Shown: in pieces, positions 17,245 through 25,833 of the stretch
How the letters are laid out: every line of letters begins with the position of its first letter
How positions within the stretch are numbered: the first letter of the stretch is position 1
Source of the DNA: Streptomyces griseicoloratus
GTDB lineage: Bacteria > Actinomycetota > Actinomycetes > Streptomycetales > Streptomycetaceae
Direction: 5' to 3'
DNA: 64,000 bases
Assembly (NCBI RefSeq): GCF_014534645.1
Contig: NZ_JACVQF010000184.1
Location: 248,001-312,000 of the forward strand
Made by a program: the position numbers and the translations under genes
The notes under the pieces: model-generated
What the model was told of the DNA's origin: nothing
The model's input: only the letters and a program-made list of their open reading frames with translations
Databases searched by the model: none

Positions 17245-18429
17245 GTGACCACCGCCCAAGCCCAGGAGCTCGACGTACAGCCGACGCCCCTCGCCCTGCT
17301 GCTCCTCGGCCGTGAGGCCGACCCGACGAGCGAGCGCGGTGTGGAGTGCCCCGGCGACCTGCCCTCTCCTTCGGACCCGGACCTGGTCGAGCGCGCCCGC
17401 GCCGCCAAGGAGAAGCTCGGGGACAAGGTCTTCGTGCTCGGTCACCACTACCAGCGCGACGAGGTCATCCAGTTCGCCGACGTCACGGGTGACTCCTTCA
17501 AGCTGGCCCGGGACGCCGCCGCGCGCCCGGAGGCCGAGTACATCGTCTTCTGCGGCGTGCACTTCATGGCGGAGTCCGCCGACATCCTGACCTCCGACGA
17601 CCAGAAGGTCGTCCTGCCCGACCTGGCGGCCGGCTGCTCCATGGCCGACATGGCCACGGCCGAGCAGGTCGCCGAGTGCTGGGACGTGCTGACCGAGGCG
17701 GGCATCGCCGAGCAGGTCGTTCCGGTGTCGTACATGAACTCCTCCGCCGACATCAAGGCCTTCACGGGCAAGCACGGCGGCACGATCTGTACGTCGTCGA
17801 ACGCCAAGCGCGCCCTGGACTGGGCCTTCGAGCAGGGTGAGAAGGTCCTCTTCCTGCCCGACCAGCACCTCGGCCGCAACACCGCGGTGCGGGACATGGG
17901 CATGAGCCTGGAGGACTGCGTCGTCTACAACCCGCACAAGCCGAACGGCGGGCTGACGGCGGAGGAGCTGCGCGCCGCGAAGATGATCCTGTGGCGGGGT
18001 CACTGCTCGGTGCACGGCCGCTTCAGCCTCGACTCGGTCGACGACGTGCGCCGGCGCATCCCGGGCGTGAACGTCCTGGTGCACCCCGAGTGCAAGCACG
18101 AGGTCGTCGCCGCGGCCGACTACGTCGGCTCGACCGAGTACATCATCAAGACCCTGGAGGCGGCCCCGGCCGGCTCCAAGTGGGCCATCGGCACGGAGCT
18201 GAACCTGGTCCGCCGGCTGGCGAACCGTTTCGCGCCCGAGGGCAAGGAGATCGTCTTTCTCGACAAGACGGTCTGCTTCTGCTCGACGATGAACCGCATC
18301 GACCTGCCGCACCTGGTCTGGGCGCTGGAGTCGCTGGCCGAGGGCAACCTCGTCAACCGCATCGAGGTCGACAAGGAGACCGAGGCGTTCGCGAAGCTGG
18401 CGCTGGAGCGGATGCTGGCGCTGCCGTAA
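17245..18429 (+). CDS. nadA: Quinolinate synthase A
   Basis: The GTG at 17245 is chosen over the one at 17236 because GAAAGG (17230-17235) touches the latter but is 9 bases from the former. The 394-residue product condenses iminoaspartate with dihydroxyacetone phosphate to quinolinate in NAD synthesis. Motifs: VLGHHYQRDEVIQFAD (substrate His/Tyr), VFCGVHFMAESADIL (first cluster Cys), LPDQHLGRNTA, VHPECKHEVV (second Cys) and KTVCFCSTMNRIDLPHLVW (third Cys region). The three Cys bind an oxygen-sensitive [4Fe-4S] cluster, which fits with erpA next door. nadB and nadC are not adjacent. An operator pair overlaps its promoter and a strong terminator follows. Confidence 0.97.
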   Translation: MTTAQAQELDVQPTPLALLLLGREADPTSERGVECPGDLPSPSDPDLVERARAAKEKLGDKVFVLGHHYQRDEVIQFADVTGDSFKLARDAAARPEAEYIVFCGVHFMAESADILTSDDQKVVLPDLAAGCSMADMATAEQVAECWDVLTEAGIAEQVVPVSYMNSSADIKAFTGKHGGTICTSSNAKRALDWAFEQGEKVLFLPDQHLGRNTAVRDMGMSLEDCVVYNPHKPNGGLTAEELRAAKMILWRGHCSVHGRFSLDSVDDVRRRIPGVNVLVHPECKHEVVAAADYVGSTEYIIKTLEAAPAGSKWAIGTELNLVRRLANRFAPEGKEIVFLDKTVCFCSTMNRIDLPHLVWALESLAEGNLVNRIEVDKETEAFAKLALERMLALP

Positions 18430-18449
18430 CGGTTCACCACGGTTCATGA

Positions 18450-18482
18450 CGAAGGCCCACCCGACAGCCGGGTGGGCCTTCG
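18450..18482. terminator. Bidirectional terminator between nadA and the RND gene
   Basis: A perfect 14-bp stem (18450-18463 with 18469-18482) has a 5-base loop and lies between the convergent nadA and RND genes. Confidence 0.9.
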
Positions 18483-18495
18483 CCGTCTCAGCGCA

Positions 18496-21400
18496 TCAGA
18501 CCTTGGCCGGCTCCGGCTCGTCCGGGGACGTCGCCTGCGGCGGGACGCCGCCGCCCTTCTTCGCCGCCCGCTTCTTCGCGCGCCGCTCCTTGCGCAGCTC
18601 CAGCATCGCGTAGAGCGTCGGGACCAGCAGCAGGGTCAGCAGGGTCGAGGTGATCAGACCGCCGATCACGACCACCGCCAGCGGCTGGGCGATGAAGCCG
18701 CCCTCGCCGGTGATGCCCAGCGCCATCGGCAGCAGGGCGAAGATGGTCGCCAGGGCCGTCATCAGGATCGGCCGCAGACGGTGCCGGCCGCCCTCGACGA
18801 CCGCCTCGACGACTCCGTACCCCTGCTTGCGGTACTGGTTGATCAGGTCGATCAGCACGATCGCGTTGGTGACCACGATGCCGATCAGCATCAGCATGCC
18901 GATCATCGCGGGCACGCCCATCGGGGTGCCGGTCGCCACCAGCAGGCCGATCGCGCCGGTCGCCGCGAACGGGATGGACACCAGCAGGATCAGCGGCTGG
19001 GCCAGCGAGCGGAACGTCCCGACCAGCAGCATGAACACGATCGCGACCGCCGCGAGCATGGCCAGGCCCAGGTTCACGAACGCCTCGTCCTGGTCGGCGG
19101 TGACACCGCCGATCTCGGCCGTGGCGCCGGCCGGCAGGTCCAGCGCGTTGATCTTCGACTGGAGGTCCGTGCTCACCGCGCCGGTGTTGTCACCGGTCGG
19201 CTTCGCCGTGATGGTCGCCGCGCGCTGGCCGTCGATGCGGGTCATCGACACCGGGCCGTCCACCAGCTCGACGGTCGCGATGTCGCCGAGCTTCACCGGG
19301 CCCAGGCGCAGCGCCTTCAGCTCGGCCAGCGTCTCGGCGGGCTTCGCCGACCTGATGACGACGTCGCGCTCGGTGTCGTCCAGGACCGCCTTGGCGGCCG
19401 GGGTGCCGCGGACGGCCTGGGCGACGGCCGCACCGAGGGTCTGGTCGTTGAAACCGGCCTCCGCGGCGCGGGAGGTGGCCTTGACCGAGATGCGCGGCAC
19501 GCTCTGCGCCAGGTCGCTGGTGACGTCGGTGACGTCGTCGATCCCGGCGACCGTCTTGCGGACCTGCTCCGAGGCCGTGCGCAGCACCTCGGGGTCGGAC
19601 GCCTTCACGACCACGCTCAGGTCCTGGCTGCCGAAGCCGTCACCGGCGGCCACCGTGGTGGTGCCGATGCCCTCCAGCTTCTCCAGGCCCTCCTCGATGT
19701 GGTCCTGGACGTCCTCGTAGGACGCCGAGTCCTCCAGCATCACCTGGTAGCTGGCCTGGTTGGTGTCCGTGCCGCCGCCGAAGGCCGCCATGAAGCCGGA
19801 CGAGCCGACCGTCACCTGGTAGTCCTTGACGCCGTCGGTCCCGGCGATCAGCTTCTCGACCTTCTTCGCCTGGACGTCGGTCGCCGCCAGGCTGGTGCCC
19901 GGCTTCAGCTCCTGCTTGACGCTGAGGACCTTCTGCTCGCCCTGGTCGAAGAAGTTGGTCTTCAGCAGCGGCGCCATGCCGAAGGTGCCGATGAGCACGA
20001 CGACCGCGATGGCCACGCTGGTGAGGCGGCGGCGGGTGGCGAAGCGCAGGACGGGGACGTAGATGCGCTGCAGGCGGCTCTTGGCCTCCTTCTCCTCGGC
20101 CAGGCGACGGGCCTCCTCGGCGTCCTCCGGGGTGCCCTTCGGGGGGCGCAGGAACCAGTACGACAGGACCGGCACGACCGTCAGCGACACCAGCAGGGAC
20201 GCCAGCAGTGCGGCGGTGACGGTCAGGCTGAAGGAGCCGAACAGCTCGCCGACCATGCCGCCGACCAGGCCGATCGGCAGGAACACGGCCACCGTGGTGA
20301 GCGTGGAGGAGGTCACCGCGCCGGCGACCTCGCGGACCGCCTTGAGGATGGCCTCCTGGCGCTCCTCGCCGTAGCCGAGGTGGCGCTTGATGTTCTCCAG
20401 GACCACGATCGAGTCGTCGACGACACGGCCGATGGCGATCGTCAGCGCGCCGAGCGTCAGCATGTTCAGTGACAGGTCCCGGGTCCACAGCACGATCAGC
20501 GCGAGCACCACCGACAGCGGGATGGAGACCGCGGTGACGAGGGTGGAGCGGATCGAGGCGAGGAAGACCAGGATCACCAGGACGGCGAAGAGCAGACCGA
20601 GCGCGCCCTCCGTGGTCAGGCCCTCGATGGCCTTCGACACGGCCGGGCCCTGGTCGCTGACGACGGTGAGCGTGGCGCCGGAGCCGAGCTGCTCGCGCAG
20701 CTCGGGGAGCTTGTCCTCGACGGCCTTCGAGATGGCGACCGCGCTGCCGTCGTGGTCCATCGTGACGGCGACCGCGAGGCTCGGCCTGCCGTTGGTGCGG
20801 GTGAGGGAGTCGGCCTTGGCCTCCTCCTCCTCGACCGTGGCGACGTCACCGAGGCGCACCGGCTTGTCGACGCCCTCGCCGGTGATCATGAGGTCCTGGA
20901 TCTGCTTCACCGAGGTGTAGCCGCCGCCGACCTGGACGGTGCGGTTGGCGCCGTCCTCGTCGAAGGAGCCCGCCGGCAGGGTCGCGCCGCCCGCCTGCAG
21001 CGCCTGGGCGAGGGTCTGCGGCGCCACACCGGCCTTCGCCAGCTTCGCGTCGTCGGGGGTGACCGTGACCTGGAGGTCCCGCACGCCGTCGACCACGACC
21101 TGCGCGACGCCGTCGATGTCCTTCAGCTCCGACACGACCGTCCGGTCGAGCTGGTCGGCCAGGGCCTGCTGGTCCTTGTCGGAGGTGACGGCGAGGACGA
21201 CGGTCGGGATGTCGTCCGTCGACCCGGAGATGACCTGCGGGTCCACGTCCTCCGGGAGCTGGGCACGGGCCCGGTTGACGGCCTGCTGGACGTCGGCGAC
21301 GAGCTGCTGCGTGCCGTTGCCGTAGTCGAAGGACGCCATGATCACGGCGTTGCCCTCGCTCGCCGTGGACGTGATGCCCGAAATGCCGTCGACGGCCTCG

Positions 21401-21615
21401 AGGCTGTCCTCGATCGGCTCGACGACCTGCTTCTCGACCACGTCCGGCGAGGCACCCTGGTACGGCGCCAGCACGGACACCATGGGGAGTTCGATGGTGG
21501 GCAGCAGCTGCTGCTTGAGCTGGGGGATCGCGATCGCCCCGAAGACGAGCGCGACGATCGACATCAGCCCTATCAGGGCCCGTTGCGCGAGGCTGAATCT
21601 CGACAGCCAGGACAT
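18496..21615 (-). CDS. RND-family (HAE1/AcrB-like) efflux transporter
   Basis: The 1039-residue protein has the full two-fold RND layout. A first helix (LIGLMSIVALVFGAIAIP) is followed by a porter domain with PTIELPMVSVLAPYQGASP. A helix bundle around residues 330-540 includes RDLSLNMLTLGALTIAIGRV with the charged relay residue in VDDSIVVLENI. A second porter domain follows, then a C-terminal bundle with GIVVTNAIVLIDLINQYRKQ. The tail is basic and Lys/Arg-rich. No membrane-fusion or outer-membrane partner is adjacent, as expected in a monoderm. It lies 157 bp downstream of a response regulator on the same strand, so control by that system is plausible. Substrate unknown. Confidence 0.93.
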   Translation of the reverse strand: MSWLSRFSLAQRALIGLMSIVALVFGAIAIPQLKQQLLPTIELPMVSVLAPYQGASPDVVEKQVVEPIEDSLEAVDGISGITSTASEGNAVIMASFDYGNGTQQLVADVQQAVNRARAQLPEDVDPQVISGSTDDIPTVVLAVTSDKDQQALADQLDRTVVSELKDIDGVAQVVVDGVRDLQVTVTPDDAKLAKAGVAPQTLAQALQAGGATLPAGSFDEDGANRTVQVGGGYTSVKQIQDLMITGEGVDKPVRLGDVATVEEEEAKADSLTRTNGRPSLAVAVTMDHDGSAVAISKAVEDKLPELREQLGSGATLTVVSDQGPAVSKAIEGLTTEGALGLLFAVLVILVFLASIRSTLVTAVSIPLSVVLALIVLWTRDLSLNMLTLGALTIAIGRVVDDSIVVLENIKRHLGYGEERQEAILKAVREVAGAVTSSTLTTVAVFLPIGLVGGMVGELFGSFSLTVTAALLASLLVSLTVVPVLSYWFLRPPKGTPEDAEEARRLAEEKEAKSRLQRIYVPVLRFATRRRLTSVAIAVVVLIGTFGMAPLLKTNFFDQGEQKVLSVKQELKPGTSLAATDVQAKKVEKLIAGTDGVKDYQVTVGSSGFMAAFGGGTDTNQASYQVMLEDSASYEDVQDHIEEGLEKLEGIGTTTVAAGDGFGSQDLSVVVKASDPEVLRTASEQVRKTVAGIDDVTDVTSDLAQSVPRISVKATSRAAEAGFNDQTLGAAVAQAVRGTPAAKAVLDDTERDVVIRSAKPAETLAELKALRLGPVKLGDIATVELVDGPVSMTRIDGQRAATITAKPTGDNTGAVSTDLQSKINALDLPAGATAEIGGVTADQDEAFVNLGLAMLAAVAIVFMLLVGTFRSLAQPLILLVSIPFAATGAIGLLVATGTPMGVPAMIGMLMLIGIVVTNAIVLIDLINQYRKQGYGVVEAVVEGGRHRLRPILMTALATIFALLPMALGITGEGGFIAQPLAVVVIGGLITSTLLTLLLVPTLYAMLELRKERRAKKRAAKKGGGVPPQATSPDEPEPAKV

Positions 21616-21772
21616 GGGTCAGGGTCTCTCTTCTGTGGCCTGAGCGGAGGAAGGGCGGCAGACGTGAGCGCCCACCTCAACACCCTGAGCCATCGGCGAC
21701 GGTGATTCCGTAGGCCGCAGGTCCATTTCCTTATCCGGCGCATACTCCCGGCGCAGTACGCCCGGGTGGAGG

Positions 21773-22456
21773 TCACTCCACCCTTGGACGTACCAGCCCC
21801 GACTCGTACGCGATCACCACCAGCTGCGCCCGGTCGCGTGCGCCCAGCTTGGCCATGGCGCGGTTGACGTGGGTCTTCACGGTCAGCGGGCTGACCTCCA
21901 GCCGCTCGGCGATCTCGTCGTTGGAGTGGCCCGCGGCGACCTGCACCAGCACCTCGCGCTCCCGGCCGGTCAGGGTGTCCAGCCGCTCGGCGCGGACGGG
22001 ATCGCGGTCCGCGTCCGCCGTGCCCTCCTGGGCGAGGAAGCGGGCGATCAGCCCCTTGGTGGCGGCCGGGGACAGCAGCGCCTCCCCGCCGGCCGCCACC
22101 CGGATGGCGTTCAGCAGCTCGTCGGGCTCGGAGCCCTTGCCGAGGAAGCCGGAGGCACCCGCCCGCAGCGACTGCACGACGTAGTCGTCGACCTCGAAGG
22201 TGGTCAGTATGACGACGCGAACCTGGGCGAGGGCCGGGTCGGCGCCGATCATCCGGGTGGCGGCGAGGCCGTCCGTGCCGGGCATCCGGATGTCCATCAG
22301 CACCACGTCGGCCCGCTGCTCCTTGGCCAGCCGCACCGCCTCCGCGCCGTCGGACGCCTCGCCCACCACCTCCATGTCGGGCTCGGAGTCGACGAGCACC
22401 CGGAAGGCACTGCGCAGCAGGGCCTGGTCGTCGGCGAGCAGGACACGGATCGTCAT
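21773..22456 (-). CDS. NarL/LuxR-type response regulator
   Basis: The start is the ATG at 22454-22456 (MTIRVLLADDQALLRSAF); longer frames run into the kinase gene. In the 227-residue product, the receiver domain (1-120) has the acidic pair DD, the phosphoacceptor Asp in VVLMDIRMPGTDGL, Thr in VVILTTFEVD and Lys in FLGKGSEPDE. The C-terminal LuxR helix-turn-helix is LTGREREVLVQVAAGHSNDE followed by IAERLEVSPLTVKTHVNRAM. It partners the histidine kinase 22 bp upstream. Likely targets are the RND gene downstream and its own operon. Confidence 0.95.
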   Translation of the reverse strand: MTIRVLLADDQALLRSAFRVLVDSEPDMEVVGEASDGAEAVRLAKEQRADVVLMDIRMPGTDGLAATRMIGADPALAQVRVVILTTFEVDDYVVQSLRAGASGFLGKGSEPDELLNAIRVAAGGEALLSPAATKGLIARFLAQEGTADADRDPVRAERLDTLTGREREVLVQVAAGHSNDEIAERLEVSPLTVKTHVNRAMAKLGARDRAQLVVIAYESGLVRPRVE

Positions 22457-22478
22457 ACGGGGGCCTCCGGGGTCCTCG

Positions 22479-23696
22479 TCAGGCGCGGCCGCGATGGTCG
22501 ACCGGCATCTTGACGGGCAGGATCGCATGGACGCGGAAGCCGCCCCCGTACCGGGGACCGGTGGTGAGGGTGCCGCGCACGGCGGTGACGCGCTCGCGCA
22601 TGCCCAGCAGCCCGTGCCCGCCGCCGGCGGCGGGGGCCTCGTGCTCGCCGGTGCCGTCGTCGAGCACGGTGATCTCGATGTTCGGGCCCACGCGGACGAC
22701 GCTGACCTCGGCCTTCGCCTCAGGCCCCGCGTGCTTTTGCACATTGGTCAGGGCCTCCTGGATGACGCGGTAGGCGGCCAGGTCGACGGCGGTGGGCAGG
22801 GCGGTGCCCTGGTCGGCGCGGGCCACCTCGACGTGGAGTCCGGCGTTGCGGAAGGTGCCGGCGAGTTCGTCCAGGCGGTCCAGGCCGGGGGCGGGCTCGG
22901 TCGGGGCCTCCGGGTCGTCGGACTGGCGGAGCAGGCCGACGGTGGCGCGCAGCTCGTTGAGCGCGGAGCGGCTGGCCTCCCGGACGTGACCGAGGGCCTC
23001 CTTGGCCTGGTCGGGCCGCTTGTCCATGACGTGGGCGGCGACCCCGGCCTGCACGTTGACCAGGGCGATGTGGTGGGCGACGACGTCGTGCAGGTCGCGG
23101 GCGATGCGCAGCCGCTCCTCGGCGACGCGGCGGCGGGCCTCCTCCTCGCGGGTGCGCTCGGCCCGCTCGGCGCGCTCGCGGATGGCGTGCACGAAGGCCC
23201 GGCGGCTGCGGACGGCGTCCCCGGCGGTGGCACCGATGCCGGTCCAGGCGAAGACGGCGAGGTTGTCCTGGGCGTACCAGGGCAGCGGGCCGGCCAGCAT
23301 GGCGGCGCCGGTGAGCACGGCCATGGTGAGCAGCCCGACCCGCCAGGTGGTGGGGCGGTCGGTGGTGGCGGCGACGGTGTACAGGGCGACGACGGCCGAC
23401 ATGACGACCGGGGCGCGGGGGTCGCCGGTGACGAACTCGACGACGGAGACGACGCCGGTGAGCGCGAGGACCGTCATGGGGGCGCGACGGCGCAGGACGA
23501 GCGCGGCGGCGCCGAGCGCCATCAGGAGCAGGCTGAGCGGGTCGGGGGTGCGGACGCCCCAGGTGACGCCGTCGGGACCGTGCGGGTCCGCGAAGGAACC
23601 GGCCACCATGCACACCAGGACGGCCACGGCGAGGGCCGCGTCCAGCGCGAGGGGGTGGGCGGCGAACCGGCATCGGGCCCGCGCGATAGTGCTCAC
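22479..23696 (-). CDS. Sensor histidine kinase (NarL-partner, HisKA_3 type)
   Basis: The 405-residue protein has about four to five N-terminal hydrophobic helices (residues 15-160) with almost no extracytoplasmic loop, so it probably senses within the membrane. The dimerisation/phosphoacceptor box is RLRIARDLHDVVAHHIALVN, in which the His after DL is phosphorylated. The ATPase domain has the N-box ALTNVQKHAG and the G-box GGGHGLLGMRERV. It is cotranscribed with the response regulator. The locus sits next to pspA-pspAA on the same strand, so an envelope-stress input is possible but unproven. Confidence 0.95.
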   Translation of the reverse strand: MSTIARARCRFAAHPLALDAALAVAVLVCMVAGSFADPHGPDGVTWGVRTPDPLSLLLMALGAAALVLRRRAPMTVLALTGVVSVVEFVTGDPRAPVVMSAVVALYTVAATTDRPTTWRVGLLTMAVLTGAAMLAGPLPWYAQDNLAVFAWTGIGATAGDAVRSRRAFVHAIRERAERAERTREEEARRRVAEERLRIARDLHDVVAHHIALVNVQAGVAAHVMDKRPDQAKEALGHVREASRSALNELRATVGLLRQSDDPEAPTEPAPGLDRLDELAGTFRNAGLHVEVARADQGTALPTAVDLAAYRVIQEALTNVQKHAGPEAKAEVSVVRVGPNIEITVLDDGTGEHEAPAAGGGHGLLGMRERVTAVRGTLTTGPRYGGGFRVHAILPVKMPVDHRGRA

Positions 23697-23782
23697 GCGT
23701 GTTTACGGTAGCGGGGGCGGGCGTCGCTTTGTACGGCACCCGGCGTCCAGGTGACCGCCGGCCCGGACTGCCTCGTCCTCAA

Positions 23783-23823
23783 GCTCCCCCCACTCTCGGC
23801 TTCGCTCGAGCGGGGGACCCCCA
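23783..23823. repeat. Dispersed Streptomyces hairpin repeat (CTCCCCC...GGGGGA type)
   Basis: This is an inverted repeat with a CTCCCCCC arm, the core CTCTCGGCTTCGCTCGAG and a CGGGGGACCCCCAC arm. It lies in the 144-bp gap between the end of pspAA and the histidine kinase start. I recall this sequence as a frequent intergenic repeat in Streptomyces. It can fold and may terminate or attenuate transcription. Confidence 0.65.
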
Positions 23824-23840
23824 CGACGCGCTGGAACACC

Positions 23841-24122
23841 TCACGTCCCCGGGATCAGGCCGTCGTCGCTCAGCATGTCCCGGACCTCCTCCAGGGTGGC
23901 GTCGGGGGTGGGGAGGATGAGGTCCGAGGGTTCCAGGGAGTCGTCCGGCACCGGCTCGCCCAGTTCGTGGACCTTGGCCAGCAGTGCCTGGAGGGTGGCG
24001 CGGAAGCCCGGCCCGTCGCCCTTCTCCATCTCGGCGAGGAGCTCGTCGTCGAGCTCGTTCAGGTCGGCGAGGCGGGCGTCGGGCAGCCTCACCTGCCCCT
24101 CCCCCATGATCCGTACGATCAC
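23841..24122 (-). CDS. pspAA: PspA-associated protein PspAA
   Basis: The GTG at 24120-24122 follows a GGGAGG site and gives 93 residues beginning with the IVRIMGEGQVRLPDARLADL segment typical of PspAA. Acidic helices LNELDDELLAEMEKGD and TLEEVRDMLSDDGLIPG follow. PspAA is a small actinobacterial partner usually encoded next to PspA. It lies 16 bp downstream of pspA on the same strand, clearly one operon. It has no membrane segment. A longer frame upstream is a shadow inside pspA. Confidence 0.85.
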   Translation of the reverse strand: MIVRIMGEGQVRLPDARLADLNELDDELLAEMEKGDGPGFRATLQALLAKVHELGEPVPDDSLEPSDLILPTPDATLEEVRDMLSDDGLIPGT

Positions 24123-24138
24123 GTCGCCTCCCGGTGGG

Positions 24139-24936
24139 CTACTGCTTGTCGAAGCGCGGGGTGTCCTGCGGCTGCTGCTGGGACTGCCCCTGGCCGCTGC
24201 CGCCCTCGATGGCCTGCTGGCCACCGCTGCTTCCGCCGGCCAGCTCGGCCTTCATCCGCTGCAGTTCCAGCTCTACATCCGTACCACCGGAGAGCCGGTC
24301 CAGCTCGGCCTGGATGTCGTCCTTGTGCATGCCGGAGGGGTCGTCCAGGGCGCCGGAGGCGAGCAGTTCGTCGATGGCTCCGGCCCGGGCCTGGAGCTGT
24401 GCCGTCTTGTCCTCGGCGCGCTGGATCGCGAGGCCGACGTCGCCCATCTCCTCGGAGATGCCGGAGAACGCCTCCCCGATGCGGGTCTGCGCCTGGGCCG
24501 CGGTGTAGGTGGCCTTGATGGTCTCCTTCTTCGTACGGAAGGCGTCCACCTTGGCCTGGAGACGCTGGGCCGCCAGGGTGAGCTTCTCCTCCTCGCCCTG
24601 GAGCGTGGCGTGCTGGGTCTCCAGGTCGGTCACCTGCTGCTGGAGCGCGGCGCGCCGGGACAGCGCCTCGCGGGCCAGGTCCTCACGTCCCAGCGCGAGG
24701 GCCTTGCGGCCCTGGTCCTCCAGCTTGGAGGACTGGGACTGGAGCTGGTTGAGCTGGAGCTCCAGGCGCTTGCGGCTGGTCGCCACGTCGGCGACGCCGC
24801 GGCGCACCTTCTGGAGCAGCTCCAGCTGCTTCTGGTACGAGTAATCGAGGGTCTCGCGCGGGTCCTCGGCCCGGTCAAGGGCCTTGTTGGCCTTCGCGCG
24901 GAAGATCATCCCCATACGCTTCATGACACCGCTCAT
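24139..24936 (-). CDS. pspA: PspA/IM30 family envelope-stress protein
   Basis: From the ATG at 24934-24936 the protein has 265 residues (MSGVMKRMGMIFRAKANKAL). An N-terminal amphipathic helix, then long coiled-coil helices (residues 25-190) rich in Gln, Leu, Lys and Glu, are the hallmark of PspA/IM30/Vipp1, which forms ESCRT-III-like scaffolds at damaged membranes. Key segments are EDPRETLDYSYQKQLELLQK and RAEDKTAQLQARAGAIDELL. The last 40 residues are Gly/Gln-rich (GGSGQGQSQQQPQ), longer than in proteobacterial PspA. It is first in the pspA-pspAA operon. No PspF, PspB or PspC is encoded here. Confidence 0.95.
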   Translation of the reverse strand: MSGVMKRMGMIFRAKANKALDRAEDPRETLDYSYQKQLELLQKVRRGVADVATSRKRLELQLNQLQSQSSKLEDQGRKALALGREDLAREALSRRAALQQQVTDLETQHATLQGEEEKLTLAAQRLQAKVDAFRTKKETIKATYTAAQAQTRIGEAFSGISEEMGDVGLAIQRAEDKTAQLQARAGAIDELLASGALDDPSGMHKDDIQAELDRLSGGTDVELELQRMKAELAGGSSGGQQAIEGGSGQGQSQQQPQDTPRFDKQ

Positions 24937-25233
24937 GGGCTTCGCGCGCCCCCTTCTGACCGACTCCAGCTCCAGCGACTGCAACAGAACCCACAGTACG
25001 GGCCCTGCATCCATTACCGCACTGTTCGGGGACGGATGCGCTCATCCCCAAGGACGACTGCGTACGTTCCTGATCCGGCGTAGGGAGTAGGTGCTTCCCG
25101 GGGTCGTCTTCCGGAGCCGGTGTCGGCGGCTGTACGCAACGTCCCCTCTGTCCACTTAGAGACGACCGGCGTTGCCGGATCGTTCCCCACCGGGCTGGGG
25201 TCCACACCCCCCTACCCCGTACCCTTGGGTTTT

Positions 25234-25833
25234 GTGTTCCGTAGCCGTGCCAAGGATGAGAAGGCCGCGGCCGCCGACAAGGCGCCGCCGACCGACTCCA
25301 AGCAGCCCCGCGACCCGCAGGCCCCCAAGGGCAGGCCCACGCCCAAGCGCAGTGAGGCCCAGTCCCAGCGCCGCAGCGTCGCCAACACGCCGATGACGCG
25401 CAAGGAGGCCGCCAGGCGTCAGCGCGAGGAGCGCCGGACCGCGCTGGAGCGGCAGCGCCAGGCCCTGGCCAGCGGCGACGAGCGGTATCTGCCGGCCCGT
25501 GACAAGGGCCCGGTCCGCCGGTTCGCCCGCGACTTCATCGACTCGCGGTTCAACATCGCGGAGTACTTCCTGCCGATGGCCGTGGTCATCCTCGTGCTGA
25601 GCATGATCCGGGTGGCCTCGCTGCAGAACGTCGCGCTGCTGCTGTGGCTGGTCGTGATCGTGCTGATCGTGCTCGACTCGATCGTCACCGGCTTCCGGCT
25701 CAAGAAGCGCCTCGCCGAGCGCTTCCCCGACGACAACAAGCGGGGCGCGGTCGCCTACGCGCTGATGCGCTCCCTCCAGATGCGCCGGCTCCGGCTGCCC
25801 AAGCCGCAGGTCAAGCGCGGGGAGAGGCCCTGA
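25234..25833 (+). CDS. DUF3043 membrane protein
   Basis: The GTG at 25234 begins VFRSRAKDEKAAAADKAPP. The 199-residue product has a long basic, Pro/Gln-rich N-terminal half (KGRPTPKRSEAQSQRRSVAN, MTRKEAARRQREERR), then two hydrophobic helices (YFLPMAVVILVLSMIRV and NVALLLWLVVIVLIVLDSIV) and a basic tail with RGAVAYALMRSLQMRRLRLP. These are features of DUF3043, an actinobacterial family of unknown function. A GTG upstream extends the frame by 38 codons with no support. Its end overlaps the methyltransferase start, so the two are translationally coupled. The pspA-to-25234 gap (about 300 bp) holds both promoters and no gene. Confidence 0.88.
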   Translation: MFRSRAKDEKAAAADKAPPTDSKQPRDPQAPKGRPTPKRSEAQSQRRSVANTPMTRKEAARRQREERRTALERQRQALASGDERYLPARDKGPVRRFARDFIDSRFNIAEYFLPMAVVILVLSMIRVASLQNVALLLWLVVIVLIVLDSIVTGFRLKKRLAERFPDDNKRGAVAYALMRSLQMRRLRLPKPQVKRGERP

